Position numbers and translations under genes: made by a program
Notes under the pieces: generated by a model
Databases searched by the model: none
What the model was told of the DNA's origin: nothing
The model's input: only the letters and a program-made list of their open reading frames with translations
Assembly (NCBI RefSeq): GCF_008001235.1
Contig: NZ_CP040751.1
Span: forward strand, 3,041,501-3,105,500
DNA length: 64,000 bases
Source of the DNA: Salidesulfovibrio onnuriiensis
Lineage (GTDB): Bacteria; Desulfobacterota; Desulfovibrionia; Desulfovibrionales; Desulfovibrionaceae
Direction of reading: 5' to 3'
Shown: positions 8,026 to 17,695 of the stretch, piece after piece
How positions within the stretch are numbered: the stretch's first letter is position 1
Layout of the letters: each line of letters starts with the position of its first letter

Positions 8026-8882
8026 ACAACAAGAACGCGGGAATGCCCTTCCCCCCCGAAAACATCGACTGGAGCCTGGAATGGGCCAGGACCTATGCCA
8101 AGTCTTCCATAACCGCGCGCCGTTCCAGCCGCCCCGCCTTCTGGGACAAGCGCGCCAAGCGTTTCAGCGCCATGGACAACGGCGCCGCGGGCCGGGTGGA
8201 GGCCATTCTCGAAAAGATCGGCATCGACGCCGAAACCACCATCCTGGACATAGGCTGCGGCCCGGGGAACCTGGCCATTCCCCTGGCCAAGCAGGCCAAG
8301 AGCGTCACGGCCCTGGACCCTTCCGCAGGCATGCTGGAACAGCTTCGGGAAAACGCGCACAGGCAGGGGGTGACCAACATCCGCTGCATCAACAAGGATT
8401 GGGATACGGCCCTGCAGGACGGGGATATCGCCCCCCACGACCTGCTCCTCTCCTCCTATTCCCTGCTCATGGAAGACCTCGGCGAAAGCCTGCGGACCAT
8501 GCACTCGCTCGCCCGCAAGGCGGTGTGCCTGTTCTGGTTCGCGGGCAGGGAATGTTTTGGCTACGACCACTTCTGGCCCACGCTCTTCGGGGAGGAGTTC
8601 ATTGCCGGCCCGGACCACACCTATCTCGTCAACCTCCTGAACTCCCTTCGGATCTATCCCGACGTCTCCATCATTCCCCAGCAGCACGTGACCCGCTACG
8701 CCGACATGGAGGACGCGGTGCAGTGTTGGACCGAGGCCCTGTACATCTCTTCCGCCGACCAGCAGCAGCTCGTCCGCGAAGCCCTGGACGAAATGCTCGG
8801 CATTCACGAGGGGAAGCCCGAATTCCGGCGAGACGTGCGCTCGGCCATGATCTGGTGGCGAAAGGATTCGCTCCCGGCCTAG
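8022..8882 (+). CDS. SAM-dependent class I methyltransferase in the importer operon
   Basis: A 286-residue protein. The frame is open further upstream, but ATG 8022 overlaps the ATPase stop as ATGA and gives a sensible start. SAM-binding motif I is ILDIGCGPGNLAIPLA (about 75-90), followed by the acidic end of strand 2 in VTALDPSAGML and a LLLSSYSLLMEDLGE motif IV-like stretch. The C-terminal half is family-specific (CLFWFAGRECFGYDHFWP; AMIWWRK). Association with a FecBCD-type importer recurs in anaerobes as far as I recall. Possible roles are making or modifying a chelator, or processing an imported cofactor; the sequence does not decide. A terminator follows. Confidence 0.85.
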   Translation: MNNKNAGMPFPPENIDWSLEWARTYAKSSITARRSSRPAFWDKRAKRFSAMDNGAAGRVEAILEKIGIDAETTILDIGCGPGNLAIPLAKQAKSVTALDPSAGMLEQLRENAHRQGVTNIRCINKDWDTALQDGDIAPHDLLLSSYSLLMEDLGESLRTMHSLARKAVCLFWFAGRECFGYDHFWPTLFGEEFIAGPDHTYLVNLLNSLRIYPDVSIIPQQHVTRYADMEDAVQCWTEALYISSADQQQLVREALDEMLGIHEGKPEFRRDVRSAMIWWRKDSLPA

Positions 8883-8910
8883 CACAACGAACCTGTGAAA
8901 CGGCAAAACA

Positions 8911-8942
8911 AAAGGGCTTGTGATCTCTCACAAGCCCTTTGT
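8911..8942 (+). terminator. Terminator of the metal-import operon
   Basis: A perfect 13-bp stem, AAAGGGCTTGTGA (8911-8923) / TCACAAGCCCTTT (8928-8940), loop TCTC, then GTTCTCTT. It is symmetrical, so it can also end transcripts of the minus-strand tRNA-Ser. Confidence 0.85.
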
Positions 8943-8949
8943 TCTCTTA

Positions 8950-9040
8950 TGGCGGAGAAGGGGGGATTTGAACCCCCGATAGAGTTTCCCCTATACACGC
9001 TTAGCAGGCGTGCGCCTTCAGCCAGCTCGGCCACTTCTCC
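8950..9040 (-). tRNA. tRNA-Ser (anticodon GCU)
   Basis: Minus-strand acceptor GGAGAAG pairs with CTTCTCC, then G and an encoded CCA. D arm begins TGGCCGAG. The anticodon stem-loop CACGC-CTGCTAA-GCGTG gives GCT. A long variable arm (TATAGGGGAAACTCTA region) and GGTTCAAATCC complete a class II serine tRNA reading AGC/AGU. It lies 86 bp downstream of der on the same strand. Confidence 0.96.
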
Positions 9041-9125
9041 GCTTATGGTCCCACGCCTTTCGGCAGCAGGGAAAAAGCGTCTACCTTTATCGCCTGCACT
9101 TGTCAAGAACGCGCGGGAAAAATGA

Positions 9126-10628
9126 CTATTTTTTCTTGGATTTCTCCAGCTCCTGACGCTTCTCCCACTGGGCCTGACGCACCTGGTGCTGCTCCTTGAC
9201 GTGGGAGCGTTTCTTGGCCGTGCCCAGGTTCTTGCCCGGCCCGGCCTTGCCAATGGCGGAAATGCCCCGGCGCTTTTCCCATTCCTTCTTGTCATGGCTG
9301 GAACGGAAGACCACGTTGATGGGCGCCATCTTGATGCCGAACATCTTACGCAGCTGGTTTTCCAGGTAGCGCTCGTAAGAAGCCTTCACGAGGGTGTGGT
9401 CGCTGACGAAGAACACGAAGGTCAACACGTCCTCGTCGCCGGCCTGGGTCATGTAGAAGAACTTGGGCCTGCGGCGCTTGACCACGGGCGGCTGGTGCTT
9501 CTGGATGACCAGATGCATGGCGCGGTTCAACTCGCCGGTGCCCACGCGGGTCTTGCCCTCCTCCACGATCTGCTCGGCCAGTTCCAGGATCTTGAACACG
9601 CCCACGCCCTTGGTGGTGGAGGTCTTGATCACCGGCACGTGCGGAACGATGCGCAGCTCATGCTCGAAGCCGTTCATGACGAAATCGGTCTGGTCGCGGG
9701 GCACCAGGTCGACCTTGTTCACGGCCACGATGAACGGCACCTTTTCCTTGGCCAGAAAGTCGATGAGCCGCTTGTCCTGCCGCCCCACGCCCAGGGTGGC
9801 GTCGATGACCAGCACGGTCACCTCGGAGCGCCGGCTGTTCTTGAGCGCGCGCAGCACGCTGATGCGCTCCAGGGAATCCGTAATGTTGGCCCGCTTGCGC
9901 ACCCCGGCGGTGTCCACGAAGGTGTAGCGCTTGTCCCGGATGTCCACGGTCACGTCAATGGAATCGCGGGTGGTGCCCGCCACGTCGCTGACGATCATGC
10001 GGTTGGAGCCGATAAGCTTGTTGACCATGGAGGACTTGCCCGCATTGGGGCGGCCGAGCATGGAAATCTTCAGGCCGCGCTCCACGCCGTCGTCCTCTTC
10101 CTCGGGCAGGTCGAGGTTCCTGACCATCTTGCGGACCGTGTCGCGCACCTCTTGCAGGTTGTAGCCGTGGGCTGCGGAAACGGGCATCATCTCCAGGCCG
10201 AGCTGCCAGAAGTCGGCCAGGGCCGAGTCCTCGTGTTCGGAGCCGTCCACCTTGTTCACCAGCATAAGCATGGGCTTGTCGCTCTTGCGGATGAATTCGG
10301 CGGCCTGCATGTCCAGGGGAGAAAGGCCTTCCTTGCCGTCCACCACGAAAATAAGGGCGTGCGCCTCTTCCAGGGCCTCGCGCGCCTGGTCGAAGATCTC
10401 GTCCTCGAAATCCTTGGAAAGCTCGGGGATGGCCTCGCTCTCCAGCACCATGCCGCCGGTGTCCACCAGGGAGAACTTCACGTCTCCCATGGTGCAGTCG
10501 CCGTAGATGCGATCTCGGGTCACGCCCGGCATGTCGTGCGTGATGGAACGCGACTTGCGCAGAAGCCGGTTGAAAAGGGTCGATTTGCCCACATTGGGAC
10601 GGCCGATCAGGGCCACGATGGGGAGCAT
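9126..10628 (-). CDS. der: Ribosome-associated GTPase Der (EngA)
   Basis: Essential double-GTPase needed for 50S subunit maturation. The 500 residues carry two GTPase domains, each with its own G1: GRPNVGKST at 9-17 and GRPNAGKSS near 195, with G3 DTGGM and DTAGV, and NKVD twice. The C-terminal KH-like domain (RPKFFYMTQAGDEDVLTFVFFVSD) is present. A basic tail of about 60 residues (KKEWEKRRGISAIGK..., ending KSKKK) extends beyond the E. coli protein. ATG start with SD-like GGAGGC. Single gene, no partner in the same direction except the downstream tRNA. Confidence 0.97.
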   Translation of the reverse strand: MLPIVALIGRPNVGKSTLFNRLLRKSRSITHDMPGVTRDRIYGDCTMGDVKFSLVDTGGMVLESEAIPELSKDFEDEIFDQAREALEEAHALIFVVDGKEGLSPLDMQAAEFIRKSDKPMLMLVNKVDGSEHEDSALADFWQLGLEMMPVSAAHGYNLQEVRDTVRKMVRNLDLPEEEDDGVERGLKISMLGRPNAGKSSMVNKLIGSNRMIVSDVAGTTRDSIDVTVDIRDKRYTFVDTAGVRKRANITDSLERISVLRALKNSRRSEVTVLVIDATLGVGRQDKRLIDFLAKEKVPFIVAVNKVDLVPRDQTDFVMNGFEHELRIVPHVPVIKTSTTKGVGVFKILELAEQIVEEGKTRVGTGELNRAMHLVIQKHQPPVVKRRRPKFFYMTQAGDEDVLTFVFFVSDHTLVKASYERYLENQLRKMFGIKMAPINVVFRSSHDKKEWEKRRGISAIGKAGPGKNLGTAKKRSHVKEQHQVRQAQWEKRQELEKSKKK

Positions 10629-10645
10629 TGATGCCTCCGTGTATT

Positions 10646-10728
10646 CGGGGGGAAGCCCCCCTTCTCCCGCACTCCCATCCCCTTCTTTTCCAAAACATTT
10701 TGGGTGCGCTTTGCGCGGGGCGGAGTCC
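10646..10728. repeat. Copy A of a dispersed C-rich hairpin repeat (partial)
   Basis: Upstream of der. It reads CGGGGGGAAGCCCCCC, then CTCCCATCCCC, TTTCCAAAACATTTTGGG and GTGCGCTTTGCGCGG. The order (C-run, CCCATCC, TTTCCAAAA-TTTTGG, small GCGC hairpin) matches copies B, C and D. Its leading hairpin is shorter than theirs. Confidence 0.6.
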
Positions 10729-10917
10729 GGCGGGAATATTTGAAATTCGGTTTTCCCGTTGCCTTCAAAGGCGACGGGCAGCCGCGTCGATTAACCTATT
10801 CGTATTCGCTTGTCGAGTCCAATACATACAATATGGCAAAATGAGATAATCATGTGCTAGGGTGAAACGCGATCCGGCAAAGGCAGGAACGCCACACTCC
10901 AGCATGCGGGGGATTCC

Positions 10918-12711
10918 ATGCAGCTTACCAATGCCCTGGCCAACGAAAAAAGCCCGTACCTGCTCCAACACGCCCACAATCCCGTGCAATGGCGTCCCTG
11001 GAGTGAACAGGCCTTCGAGCTGGCGAAACTCGAGGACAAGCCCGTGCTCGTGTCCATCGGTTATTCCACCTGCCACTGGTGCCATGTCATGGAACGCGAA
11101 AGCTTTGAGAACGAGGACATTGCGCGGCTGCTCAACGACACCTTCATCTGCATCAAGGTGGACCGCGAGGAGCGCCCGGACATCGACGCGGTCTACATGA
11201 ACGTCTGCCAGCTGCTCACGGGCTCGGGCGGCTGGCCGCTCAACGTGGTGGTCACCCCGGACAGGCAGCCTTTTTTCGCCTCCACCTACATCCCGCCCGA
11301 ATCCCGGTTCGGCAGGCTCGGGCTCACCGAACTGACCAACCGCGTCAGCGAGCTATGGCGCAACGAACGGAAAAACGTGCAGGAGTCGGCGGAAAGCATC
11401 ACCCTGGCCCTACGCAACATGGAAACGCCCGCCGGGGACTCGGACCGGATCAACGCCCGGGAGATCACCCAACAGGCCTGCGCCTCGCTGGCCGAGGCAT
11501 TCGACGACACGCACGGCGGCTTCGGCCAGGCCCCCAAGTTCCCATCCGCGCACAGCCTGCTGTTCCTGCTCGGCCATGCAAACCGCCAGGACGACCAGAA
11601 CGCCGAGGACATGACCCTCCAGACCCTGCGGGCCATGCGCGCCGGGGGCATCTGGGATCACATCGGCTTCGGCTTCCACCGCTACTCGACGGACAAGCGC
11701 TGGCTCCTGCCCCACTTCGAAAAAATGCTCTACGACCAGTCGATGCTCGCCCTGGCCTACCTGGAGGCCTGGCAACAGACGAAGAGTGACGAGTTCGCGG
11801 ACACGGCCCGTCGCATCCTCGGCTACGTGCTGCGCGACATGCGTGACGCGGGCGGCGCTTTCTACATGGCCGAGGACGCGGACAGCGAGGGCGAGGAAGG
11901 CCTGTTCTACACCTGGACCATGTCCGAGCTGCAGGACCACCTTTCCCCCGTGGAAACCGAGCTCTTCTGCGGCCACTACAACATCAAGCCCAAAGGCAAC
12001 TTCCACGACGAGGCCACGGGCAGGCTCACGGGCCGCAACATCCCCCATGAAACGCCCGGTTCAAACGCGCCCGCAGGGCTGGCATCCATCCGCAAGAAGC
12101 TTTACACGCAGCGGGAAACACGCATCCGGCCGCACCTGGACGACAAGATCCTCACGGACATGAACGGACTCATGATCGCGGCCCTGGCGCGCGGAGGCCG
12201 GACACTCGGACACGGCGAATTCACCGACGCGGCCCTCAATGCCACGAATTTCATCCTGGAAAAGCTGCACAGGAACGGCACGCTGCGGCACGGCTACCGC
12301 CAAGGGCTGCTTCGCGCGCCCGGCATGCTGGACGACTACGCATTCCTGATCTGGGGGCTGCTGGAGCTGCATACCGCCACGGACGACACGGCGCATCTCG
12401 AAACCGCCGAAAGCATTGCCCGGACCATGCTGGAGGAATTCGAGGACAGGGAGCACGGCGGATTCTTCCTGGCTCCCGCCAGCGGCGAAACCGTGCTGGT
12501 GCGCACCAAGCCCGGCCATGACGGGGCCATCCCCTGCGGCAATTCCGTGGCCGTGCACGTCCTGGCCCGGCTGGGCCGCTTACTGGACCGGGCGGACTTT
12601 CTGCGGGCCGCGCAACGCTGCGTCGCCTGGGCCTCCAAAACCCTGGGCACGGCCCCCCACTCCCTCCTCCACATGGTCGCCGCTCTGGAGGACCTGTATC
12701 CGGACGAATAA
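10918..12711 (+). CDS. Thioredoxin-domain protein of the DUF255 / YyaL (SPATA20-like) family
   Basis: A 597-residue cytoplasmic protein. The N-terminal DUF255 thioredoxin-like domain (about 1-160) carries the family opening [17 protein letters not shown], a redox CHWC (52-55) and [12 protein letters not shown]. The rest is an (alpha/alpha)6-barrel-like region resembling N-acylglucosamine epimerases/glucanases ([46 protein letters not shown]). Slightly shorter than the common 650-700. Function in bacteria is not established. It stands alone, with a 25-bp palindrome just after the stop. Confidence 0.92.
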   Translation: MQLTNALANEKSPYLLQHAHNPVQWRPWSEQAFELAKLEDKPVLVSIGYSTCHWCHVMERESFENEDIARLLNDTFICIKVDREERPDIDAVYMNVCQLLTGSGGWPLNVVVTPDRQPFFASTYIPPESRFGRLGLTELTNRVSELWRNERKNVQESAESITLALRNMETPAGDSDRINAREITQQACASLAEAFDDTHGGFGQAPKFPSAHSLLFLLGHANRQDDQNAEDMTLQTLRAMRAGGIWDHIGFGFHRYSTDKRWLLPHFEKMLYDQSMLALAYLEAWQQTKSDEFADTARRILGYVLRDMRDAGGAFYMAEDADSEGEEGLFYTWTMSELQDHLSPVETELFCGHYNIKPKGNFHDEATGRLTGRNIPHETPGSNAPAGLASIRKKLYTQRETRIRPHLDDKILTDMNGLMIAALARGGRTLGHGEFTDAALNATNFILEKLHRNGTLRHGYRQGLLRAPGMLDDYAFLIWGLLELHTATDDTAHLETAESIARTMLEEFEDREHGGFFLAPASGETVLVRTKPGHDGAIPCGNSVAVHVLARLGRLLDRADFLRAAQRCVAWASKTLGTAPHSLLHMVAALEDLYPDE

Positions 12712-12715
12712 GAAT

Positions 12716-12815
12716 CGGGGGAAGGGAGAGGAAAACTTTTACAAAAGTTTTCCTCTCCCTTCCCCCGTACCCCCATCCCTCACCTTTCAAAACTTTTGGC
12801 GACGCTTCGCGCATA
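12716..12815. repeat. Copy B of the dispersed hairpin repeat, terminator-like
   Basis: Arms 12716-12740 and 12743-12767 form a perfect 25-bp inverted repeat (CGGGGGAAGGGAGAGG..., A/T-rich apex AAAACTTTT). Then follow CCCCCATCCC, CTTTCAAAACTTTTGG and GCGACGCTTCGCGC. It lies 4 bp after the DUF255 gene stop, between convergent genes, and may act as its terminator although no U-run follows. Same modules as copies A, C and D. Confidence 0.75.
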
Positions 12816-12856
12816 TCCACCAACACCCCAAGGCGACCTAAAAATAGTGAGATACA

Positions 12857-12906
12857 AAAAGGCCAAACCGCAGCGCATAGAACAACACGCGAGGGTTTGG
12901 CCTTTT
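12857..12906 (-). terminator. Terminator of mtnA
   Basis: Arms 12857-12869 (AAAAGGCCAAACC) and 12894-12906 (GGTTTGGCCTTTT) pair over 13 bp around a 24-base loop. On the minus strand the stem is followed by TGTATC after a T-run, 40 bp beyond the mtnA stop. Confidence 0.75.
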
Positions 12907-12945
12907 GCAGCAATGAAGCAGGCCCCTGTTTATCGGCAGCCGATT

Positions 12946-13983
12946 CTATTCGAAAAGCTTGGCGATGGATTCCTTGTACGGAGCCCGGAGCACACCCTTT
13001 TCAGTGATGATGCCCGCTATCAGCTCGTTGGGGGTCGGATCAAATGCCAGGTTGTAGACTTCCACGCCGTCCGGGGTGATCTGGTGGTCGCCCACGTGGG
13101 TCACTTCCCTGGGATCGCGGTCCTCGATGGGCACGTCGTCCCCGGTCGGGGTCTCGGGATCAATGGTGTACACCGGTGCGGCCACATAGAACGGCACGCC
13201 GAAATGCTTGGCCAGCAGGGCCACGCCATAGGTGCCGATCTTGTTCACGGCGTCGCCGTTGGCGGCGATGCGGTCCGCTCCGACAACGACCTTGTCCACC
13301 AGCCCCTTTTTCATGAGCAGCGCGCAGGCGTTGTCGCAGGCTACCTTGACCTCGATGCCGTCGCGGTGCAGCTCGTAGGCGGTCAGGCGCGCGCCCTGCA
13401 GGAACGGACGGGTCTCGTTGGCAATGACCTTGACCTTCTTGCCCTGGTCGATGGCCCCGCGGATGACGCCCAGGGCCGTGCCGTACCCGGCGGTGGCCAG
13501 GGCTCCGGCGTTGCAGTGGGTCATGATGGTGTCGCCGTCGTCCATGAGTTCGCCGCCGAACTTGCCGATGAGCTCGCACATCTCGATGTCGCCCTTATGG
13601 ATCTCCCTGGCGCGCTCCAGCCACACGGAACACAGCTCGTCCAGGGACACATCACCGGCCTCCCGCCAGATGCGGCGCATCTCGCGCACGGCCCAGCGCA
13701 GGTTCACGGCCGTGGGGCGGGCGTTCTCGATCTGGTCCAGCTTTGCGTTCAGGTTGGCCTTCCAGTCGCCGTCCATGGACTGCACTTCGCGGCCCGCCAG
13801 GTAACAGCCATAGGCCGCGGTCACGCCAATGGCGGGAGCGCCGCGCACCACCATGACCACCAGCGCGTAGCAAATATCCTCGGTGGTCTTGCAGTCGAAC
13901 CAATCCTCCCTGTTGGGAAGATATCTTTGGTCCAGCAGTACAAGTGCGTCCTTTTCCGGTGAGAACTGGATATGTTCGGTCAT
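12946..13983 (-). CDS. mtnA: S-methyl-5-thioribose-1-phosphate isomerase
   Basis: Converts methylthioribose-1-phosphate to methylthioribulose-1-phosphate in methionine salvage; eIF2B-like fold. The frame is open to 14097, but ATG 13983 has the SD (GGAGTTACG) and the usual N-terminus, giving 345 residues, normal for the family. Catalytic marks: [15 protein letters not shown] near 47-61, [18 protein letters not shown] near 155-172, and [19 protein letters not shown] near 237-255 with the catalytic Asp. No other salvage genes are adjacent. In anaerobes this enzyme may also serve 5'-deoxyadenosine disposal (known for related systems; not shown here). Confidence 0.95.
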   Translation of the reverse strand: MTEHIQFSPEKDALVLLDQRYLPNREDWFDCKTTEDICYALVVMVVRGAPAIGVTAAYGCYLAGREVQSMDGDWKANLNAKLDQIENARPTAVNLRWAVREMRRIWREAGDVSLDELCSVWLERAREIHKGDIEMCELIGKFGGELMDDGDTIMTHCNAGALATAGYGTALGVIRGAIDQGKKVKVIANETRPFLQGARLTAYELHRDGIEVKVACDNACALLMKKGLVDKVVVGADRIAANGDAVNKIGTYGVALLAKHFGVPFYVAAPVYTIDPETPTGDDVPIEDRDPREVTHVGDHQITPDGVEVYNLAFDPTPNELIAGIITEKGVLRAPYKESIAKLFE

Positions 13984-14000
13984 CGTAACTCCACTTTGAC

Positions 14001-14122
14001 GGCTGTCCCTAAACGCACGATTGCGGCGTTGCATCAAAAAAGCCAACCCCTCGCGTACCCTAAAAGTACGCGTCGGACTTGACTTTTTCTTGCGCATTAC
14101 ACTCGCACATTTTTGAACAGCC
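14001..14122 (-). repeat. Dispersed long-hairpin repeat, family 2, copy 1
   Basis: Read on the minus strand: TTCAAAAATGTGCGAGTG, AATGCGCAAGAAAAAGTCAAG, CGCGTACTTTTAGGGTACGCG, AGGGGTTGGCTTTTTTGATG, CAACGCCGCAATCGTGCG. The ends GGCTGT/ACAGCC are inverted, and the centre is itself a hairpin (CGCGTAC/GTACGCG). It matches 53940-54058 module by module. It lies between mtnA and gatB, so it is also the leader of mtnA, ending 17 bp before its start codon. Confidence 0.75.
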
Positions 14123-14164
14123 TTGAGTTGTTAGATTATAAAACTCATTATTCCTCGCCCCCGT

Positions 14165-14252
14165 CACGCATCGCTGTGATCTCCAAAAAGTTTTGGAGAT
14201 GGGGGTCTGGGGGAAGAACCTTTTTCAAAAGGTCCTTCCCCCAGCCTGCATT
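14165..14252. repeat. Copy C of the dispersed hairpin repeat, at the 3' end of gatB
   Basis: On the minus strand, directly after the gatB stop: CTGGGGGAAGGACCTTTT-GAAAAAGGTTCTTCCCCCAG hairpin, then ACCCCCATCTCC and CAAAACTTTTTGGAG. The hairpin is well placed to end the nadK-to-gatB transcript. Same modules and order as copies A, B and D. Confidence 0.7.
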
Positions 14253-15684
14253 ACGAAAGCTTCTTGTTGATGAGCTGGGTAACCACGCCGGGGTTGGCCT
14301 GGCCCTTGGTCTTGCGCATGACCTGGCCCATGAAGAAACTCAGGAGCTTGGTCTTGCCGCCCTTGAAGGCCTCGACCTCGTCCGGATTCTCGGCCAGCAC
14401 TTCATCGACAACGGCTTCCAATGCGCCGGTGTCGGAAACCTGCACCATGCCCTTGGCCTTGACGTGCTCCTCGGGATCGTCGCCCGACTCGCACAGGTCG
14501 CGGAACACCGTGGTGCCGATCTTGTGGGAGATGGTGCCGTCGTCCACGAGCTTGACCAGCTTGGCCAGCGCCTCGGGCGACATCCTGCAGTCGCAGGCGA
14601 CCGCGCCGCATTCGTTCAGGTACGGCATCAGCTCGCCGATGACCCAGTTGGCCACCTTCTTGGCTTCGCCGCCGTAGGCCTTGACCGCGGCCTCGAAATA
14701 TTCGGCCACGGCCAGTTCCGAAGCGATGAGCACGGCGTCGTCCTCGGAAAGCTTGAACTCGTCCAGGAAACGCGCCTTCTTGTCGGCCGGGAGCTCGGGC
14801 AGCTCGGACCGCCACTTTTCGACCCAGGCCTCCTCCAGCACCAGCGGCACCAGGTCCGGATCCGGGAAATAGCGGTAGTCGTGCGCCTCTTCCTTGCCGC
14901 GCATGGAGGCGGTGACGTTCTTGTCCGGATTGTAGAGCCGGGTCTCCTGCACCACTTTCTCGCCGTCCTCCACAAGATCGATCTGGCGGCCCACTTCGTA
15001 CTCGATGGCCCGCTGCACGTTGCGGAAGGAGTTGAGGTTCTTGAGCTCGGTGCGGGTGCCCAGTTCCTCGCTGCCCATGGGGCGGATGGAAATGTTGGCG
15101 TCGCAGCGGAAGCTGCCCTCTTCCAGGTTGCCGTCGCAGATGCCGAGATAGAGCAGGATGACGCGAAGCTCCTTGAGATAGGCCACTGCCTCGTCGGAGC
15201 TGCGCATGTCCGGCTCGGAAACGATCTCGATGAGCGGCACGCCCGTGCGGTTCAGGTCCACGAAGCTGGCGTTCTCGGCGGCGGAATGGATGTTCTTGCC
15301 CGCGTCCTCTTCCATGTGGATACGCGTCAGGCCGATGCGCTTGTGCTCGCCGTTCACGTTGATGTCCACGTGGCCGTGCTCGCAGATGGGCAGCTCGAAC
15401 TGGGAGATCTGGTAGCCCTTGGGCAGGTCCGGATAGAAATAGTTCTTGCGGGCGAACACGGAGGTGCGGTTGATCTCGCAGTTGGTGGCCAGGCCCATCT
15501 TGGCGGCGTATTCGGCCACCTTGGCGTTCATGACCGGCAGCACGCCGGGCATGCCCGAGCAGACCGGGCAGACGTTCTCGTTGGGTTCGTTGCCGAACTT
15601 GGTGGAACAGTTGCAGAAAATCTTGGTTTCGGTCTTGAGCTGGGCGTGCACCTCAAGGCCAATGACGGTTTCGTACCGGGACAT
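14251..15684 (-). CDS. gatB: Aspartyl/glutamyl-tRNA amidotransferase subunit B
   Basis: With GatA and GatC it converts Glu-tRNA(Gln), and where needed Asp-tRNA(Asn), to the amidated form. 477 residues, full length. The N-terminus [15 protein letters not shown] and the zinc-site cysteines FCNC and CPVC with [15 protein letters not shown] (about 24-53) are diagnostic. [11 protein letters not shown] and [20 protein letters not shown] follow in the cradle domain, and a helical YqeY-like tail ends with INKKLS. SD AGGAG before the ATG. Last gene of the minus-strand nadK operon. gatA/gatC are elsewhere. Confidence 0.97.
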   Translation of the reverse strand: MSRYETVIGLEVHAQLKTETKIFCNCSTKFGNEPNENVCPVCSGMPGVLPVMNAKVAEYAAKMGLATNCEINRTSVFARKNYFYPDLPKGYQISQFELPICEHGHVDINVNGEHKRIGLTRIHMEEDAGKNIHSAAENASFVDLNRTGVPLIEIVSEPDMRSSDEAVAYLKELRVILLYLGICDGNLEEGSFRCDANISIRPMGSEELGTRTELKNLNSFRNVQRAIEYEVGRQIDLVEDGEKVVQETRLYNPDKNVTASMRGKEEAHDYRYFPDPDLVPLVLEEAWVEKWRSELPELPADKKARFLDEFKLSEDDAVLIASELAVAEYFEAAVKAYGGEAKKVANWVIGELMPYLNECGAVACDCRMSPEALAKLVKLVDDGTISHKIGTTVFRDLCESGDDPEEHVKAKGMVQVSDTGALEAVVDEVLAENPDEVEAFKGGKTKLLSFFMGQVMRKTKGQANPGVVTQLINKKLS

Positions 15685-15697
15685 GGACAGGATACTC

Positions 15698-16342
15698 CTA
15701 CTTGTTCTTGTACAGCTCCGGGTTCATTTCCGGATCATTATACATCTTGAAATATTGATGAACCTCGGGCTTCTTGCGGCCCTCGGCATACTCGTCGATC
15801 AGTTCCATGAGGCTGCGCACCAGACGGTCGTGCCGCGCCTGCACTTCCTCGCACAGATCGGAGCAGGTATTGGTATGATCTTCCCCGGCATCCTTGCGCC
15901 GGGCCTGCTCCCGCATGTGAAAGACCCGCAGGGCCATTACCGAAAGGCGGTCCAGAACGCACCCCACAGTCTCGGTGTTGTAGCGGTCCTCGGCGGATTC
16001 CGGCAACAGCGGGCACACCATGCCCAGCAGACAGACGTCTATGGCCTCGGCCAGGCCGTTGCGCACGGTATTGAGCTTGTCATAGGCATATTTGCACTCG
16101 GCAATGACCTTTTCCGGAACGTCCCTGCGGCGGGCGCGGTCCTCCAGGTGCCACATGCGGAAATTGACCCAATGCAGACGCGCGGAAAGTTCGCGCAGCC
16201 CGGCGATTCCCTCCAGTGCGGGACATTCGTCCGGGTTCTCGTACACGGGCTCCCCGAAATGCCAGTCCGTCACGGACCGCACCTGATGGTTGACGCAGTC
16301 CGCGAGCGTCTCTTTTATGTCGTCGATGGTGATCTCAGCCAT
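15698..16342 (-). CDS. DUF4254 domain-containing protein
   Basis: A 214-residue, helix-rich cytoplasmic protein of unknown function. The family hallmark [28 protein letters not shown] lies near 122-149, and an earlier [17 protein letters not shown] near 56-72 repeats the same helical pattern, consistent with an internal duplication. Charged and free of signal peptide or membrane segments. Its start overlaps the mltA stop by 8 bp, and gatB begins 13 bp after its stop, so the three are co-transcribed and the first two translationally coupled. Confidence 0.85.
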   Translation of the reverse strand: MAEITIDDIKETLADCVNHQVRSVTDWHFGEPVYENPDECPALEGIAGLRELSARLHWVNFRMWHLEDRARRRDVPEKVIAECKYAYDKLNTVRNGLAEAIDVCLLGMVCPLLPESAEDRYNTETVGCVLDRLSVMALRVFHMREQARRKDAGEDHTNTCSDLCEEVQARHDRLVRSLMELIDEYAEGRKKPEVHQYFKMYNDPEMNPELYKNK

Positions 16343-17648
16343 TTTTCAGTGCATCCTTGCTGATGAGCAGATAAACCGTGGCCCGTGTCTTGATGCGCGA
16401 TGCAACGGGCTCCACCTTGTAGCCTTCCCCCACGTAATAGTCCACGTGCGCACCCTGAATGGCCGTGCCCGTATCCTGGGCCAGCCCTATGCCGGTGACC
16501 GTGCGCTTGGCGCGGTACCCATTGCGGACCTTTTCCTCCGGAATCTCGGCCTCAAAGGCCAGCACACTGCCCAGCGGCAGCAGTCGGCGGTCCGTGGCGA
16601 TGGAGACCATGGGGGTCAGCGGCTTGCCCATGGCCCCTTCGGGCGGGGCCTCGGCCAGCCGGAAAAATACGTAGCTGGGATTTTCGGCCATGAGCTGGAA
16701 CATGTGCTTCGGATGCCTGCGGAAATAGCGGCGCACATGTTCCTTGCCCAGCTGGCCGCGCGGCAGCAAACCCTTTTCGTACAGGATACGGCCCAGACTC
16801 TTGAACCGATGCCCGTTCTTGGCGCCGTAAAGCACGTTGCGCACGCTGCCGTCCGGCAGCCGCAGCCGCCCGCAGCCCTCCACCTGGAGATAAAAGACGT
16901 CTATGGGGTCCTTGGCCCAGGCGATCTCATAGCCCTTGCCCGCAAGTACGCGGTTCACATCCAGGGCGCGGCGGTCATAGTAGGGAACCGTGCGCCCCTT
17001 TTCAACCCGGCAGTACCCCGTTCCGCCGCCCGGGGCCGTGCACCGCTTCAGGTCGGCGGGCACCCCGTAGATGGGGTACTGGTAGCCAGGCCGCCGAGTC
17101 AGGCTGGCCTCGATCTCCGGGGTGTAATAACCGGTCATGACCGGCCCCGGATCCAGGCCGTACCAGACGAACCGCTGGCTCAGCAGCTCGGGCTCGCGGT
17201 CCAGGCGCGGCAGGATGACCAGAAATTCCTCCAGGCTGCGGCGCACCTGCTGCCAGGTCAGGATCACGTCGCCATGGGCCATGGCCGGTCCCTTGGGCGG
17301 CTGGCGCAGCACGTAATCCAGGCTCCGGCGCACCGGAATCTCCAGGCTGGTCCAGGAGCGCAGCCCCTGGGAGCGCAGGTCCAGGCGGGCGCTGCGCAAC
17401 AGGCGTTCATTGCCTTCCAAGGCCTTGAACTCGCTCTTCACGTCCGGCCGGGGAGCGCAGACCACGGATTCGGGAAACAGGGCCGACTGGCGGGGGGAGA
17501 CGTTTTCCTCGGGAGGCGGCAGATCCTTTTCCGCCGAGCCCCAGAAATTGTGCGCGGTACACCCGCCCGTGAGCAGTACGCACAGGAACAAAACGGCATA
17601 CAGGACCGCCCGGGAACGGCCGTCCATGACGAAAGGTACTCGTTTCAC
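16335..17648 (-). CDS. mltA: Membrane-bound lytic murein transglycosylase A (lipoprotein)
   Basis: Cleaves the MurNAc-GlcNAc bond of peptidoglycan to 1,6-anhydro products, anchored at the outer membrane. 437 residues from a GTG start; an in-frame ATG seven codons on is the alternative. Lipobox LLTGGC with lipidated Cys30. The MltA domain (GYYTPEIEASLTRRPGYQYPIYGVP) is followed by YLQVEGCGRLRLPDGSVRNVLYGAKNGH and the 3D domain whose aspartates lie in GLAQDTGTAIQGAHVDYYVGEG near 395-416. Follows the DUF89-like gene by 47 bp and overlaps DUF4254. Confidence 0.93.
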   Translation of the reverse strand: MKRVPFVMDGRSRAVLYAVLFLCVLLTGGCTAHNFWGSAEKDLPPPEENVSPRQSALFPESVVCAPRPDVKSEFKALEGNERLLRSARLDLRSQGLRSWTSLEIPVRRSLDYVLRQPPKGPAMAHGDVILTWQQVRRSLEEFLVILPRLDREPELLSQRFVWYGLDPGPVMTGYYTPEIEASLTRRPGYQYPIYGVPADLKRCTAPGGGTGYCRVEKGRTVPYYDRRALDVNRVLAGKGYEIAWAKDPIDVFYLQVEGCGRLRLPDGSVRNVLYGAKNGHRFKSLGRILYEKGLLPRGQLGKEHVRRYFRRHPKHMFQLMAENPSYVFFRLAEAPPEGAMGKPLTPMVSIATDRRLLPLGSVLAFEAEIPEEKVRNGYRAKRTVTGIGLAQDTGTAIQGAHVDYYVGEGYKVEPVASRIKTRATVYLLISKDALKNG

Positions 17649-17695
17649 TTGCTATACTTGAATTTTCCCGGCAACGCCGGGTTTATACACAGAGA

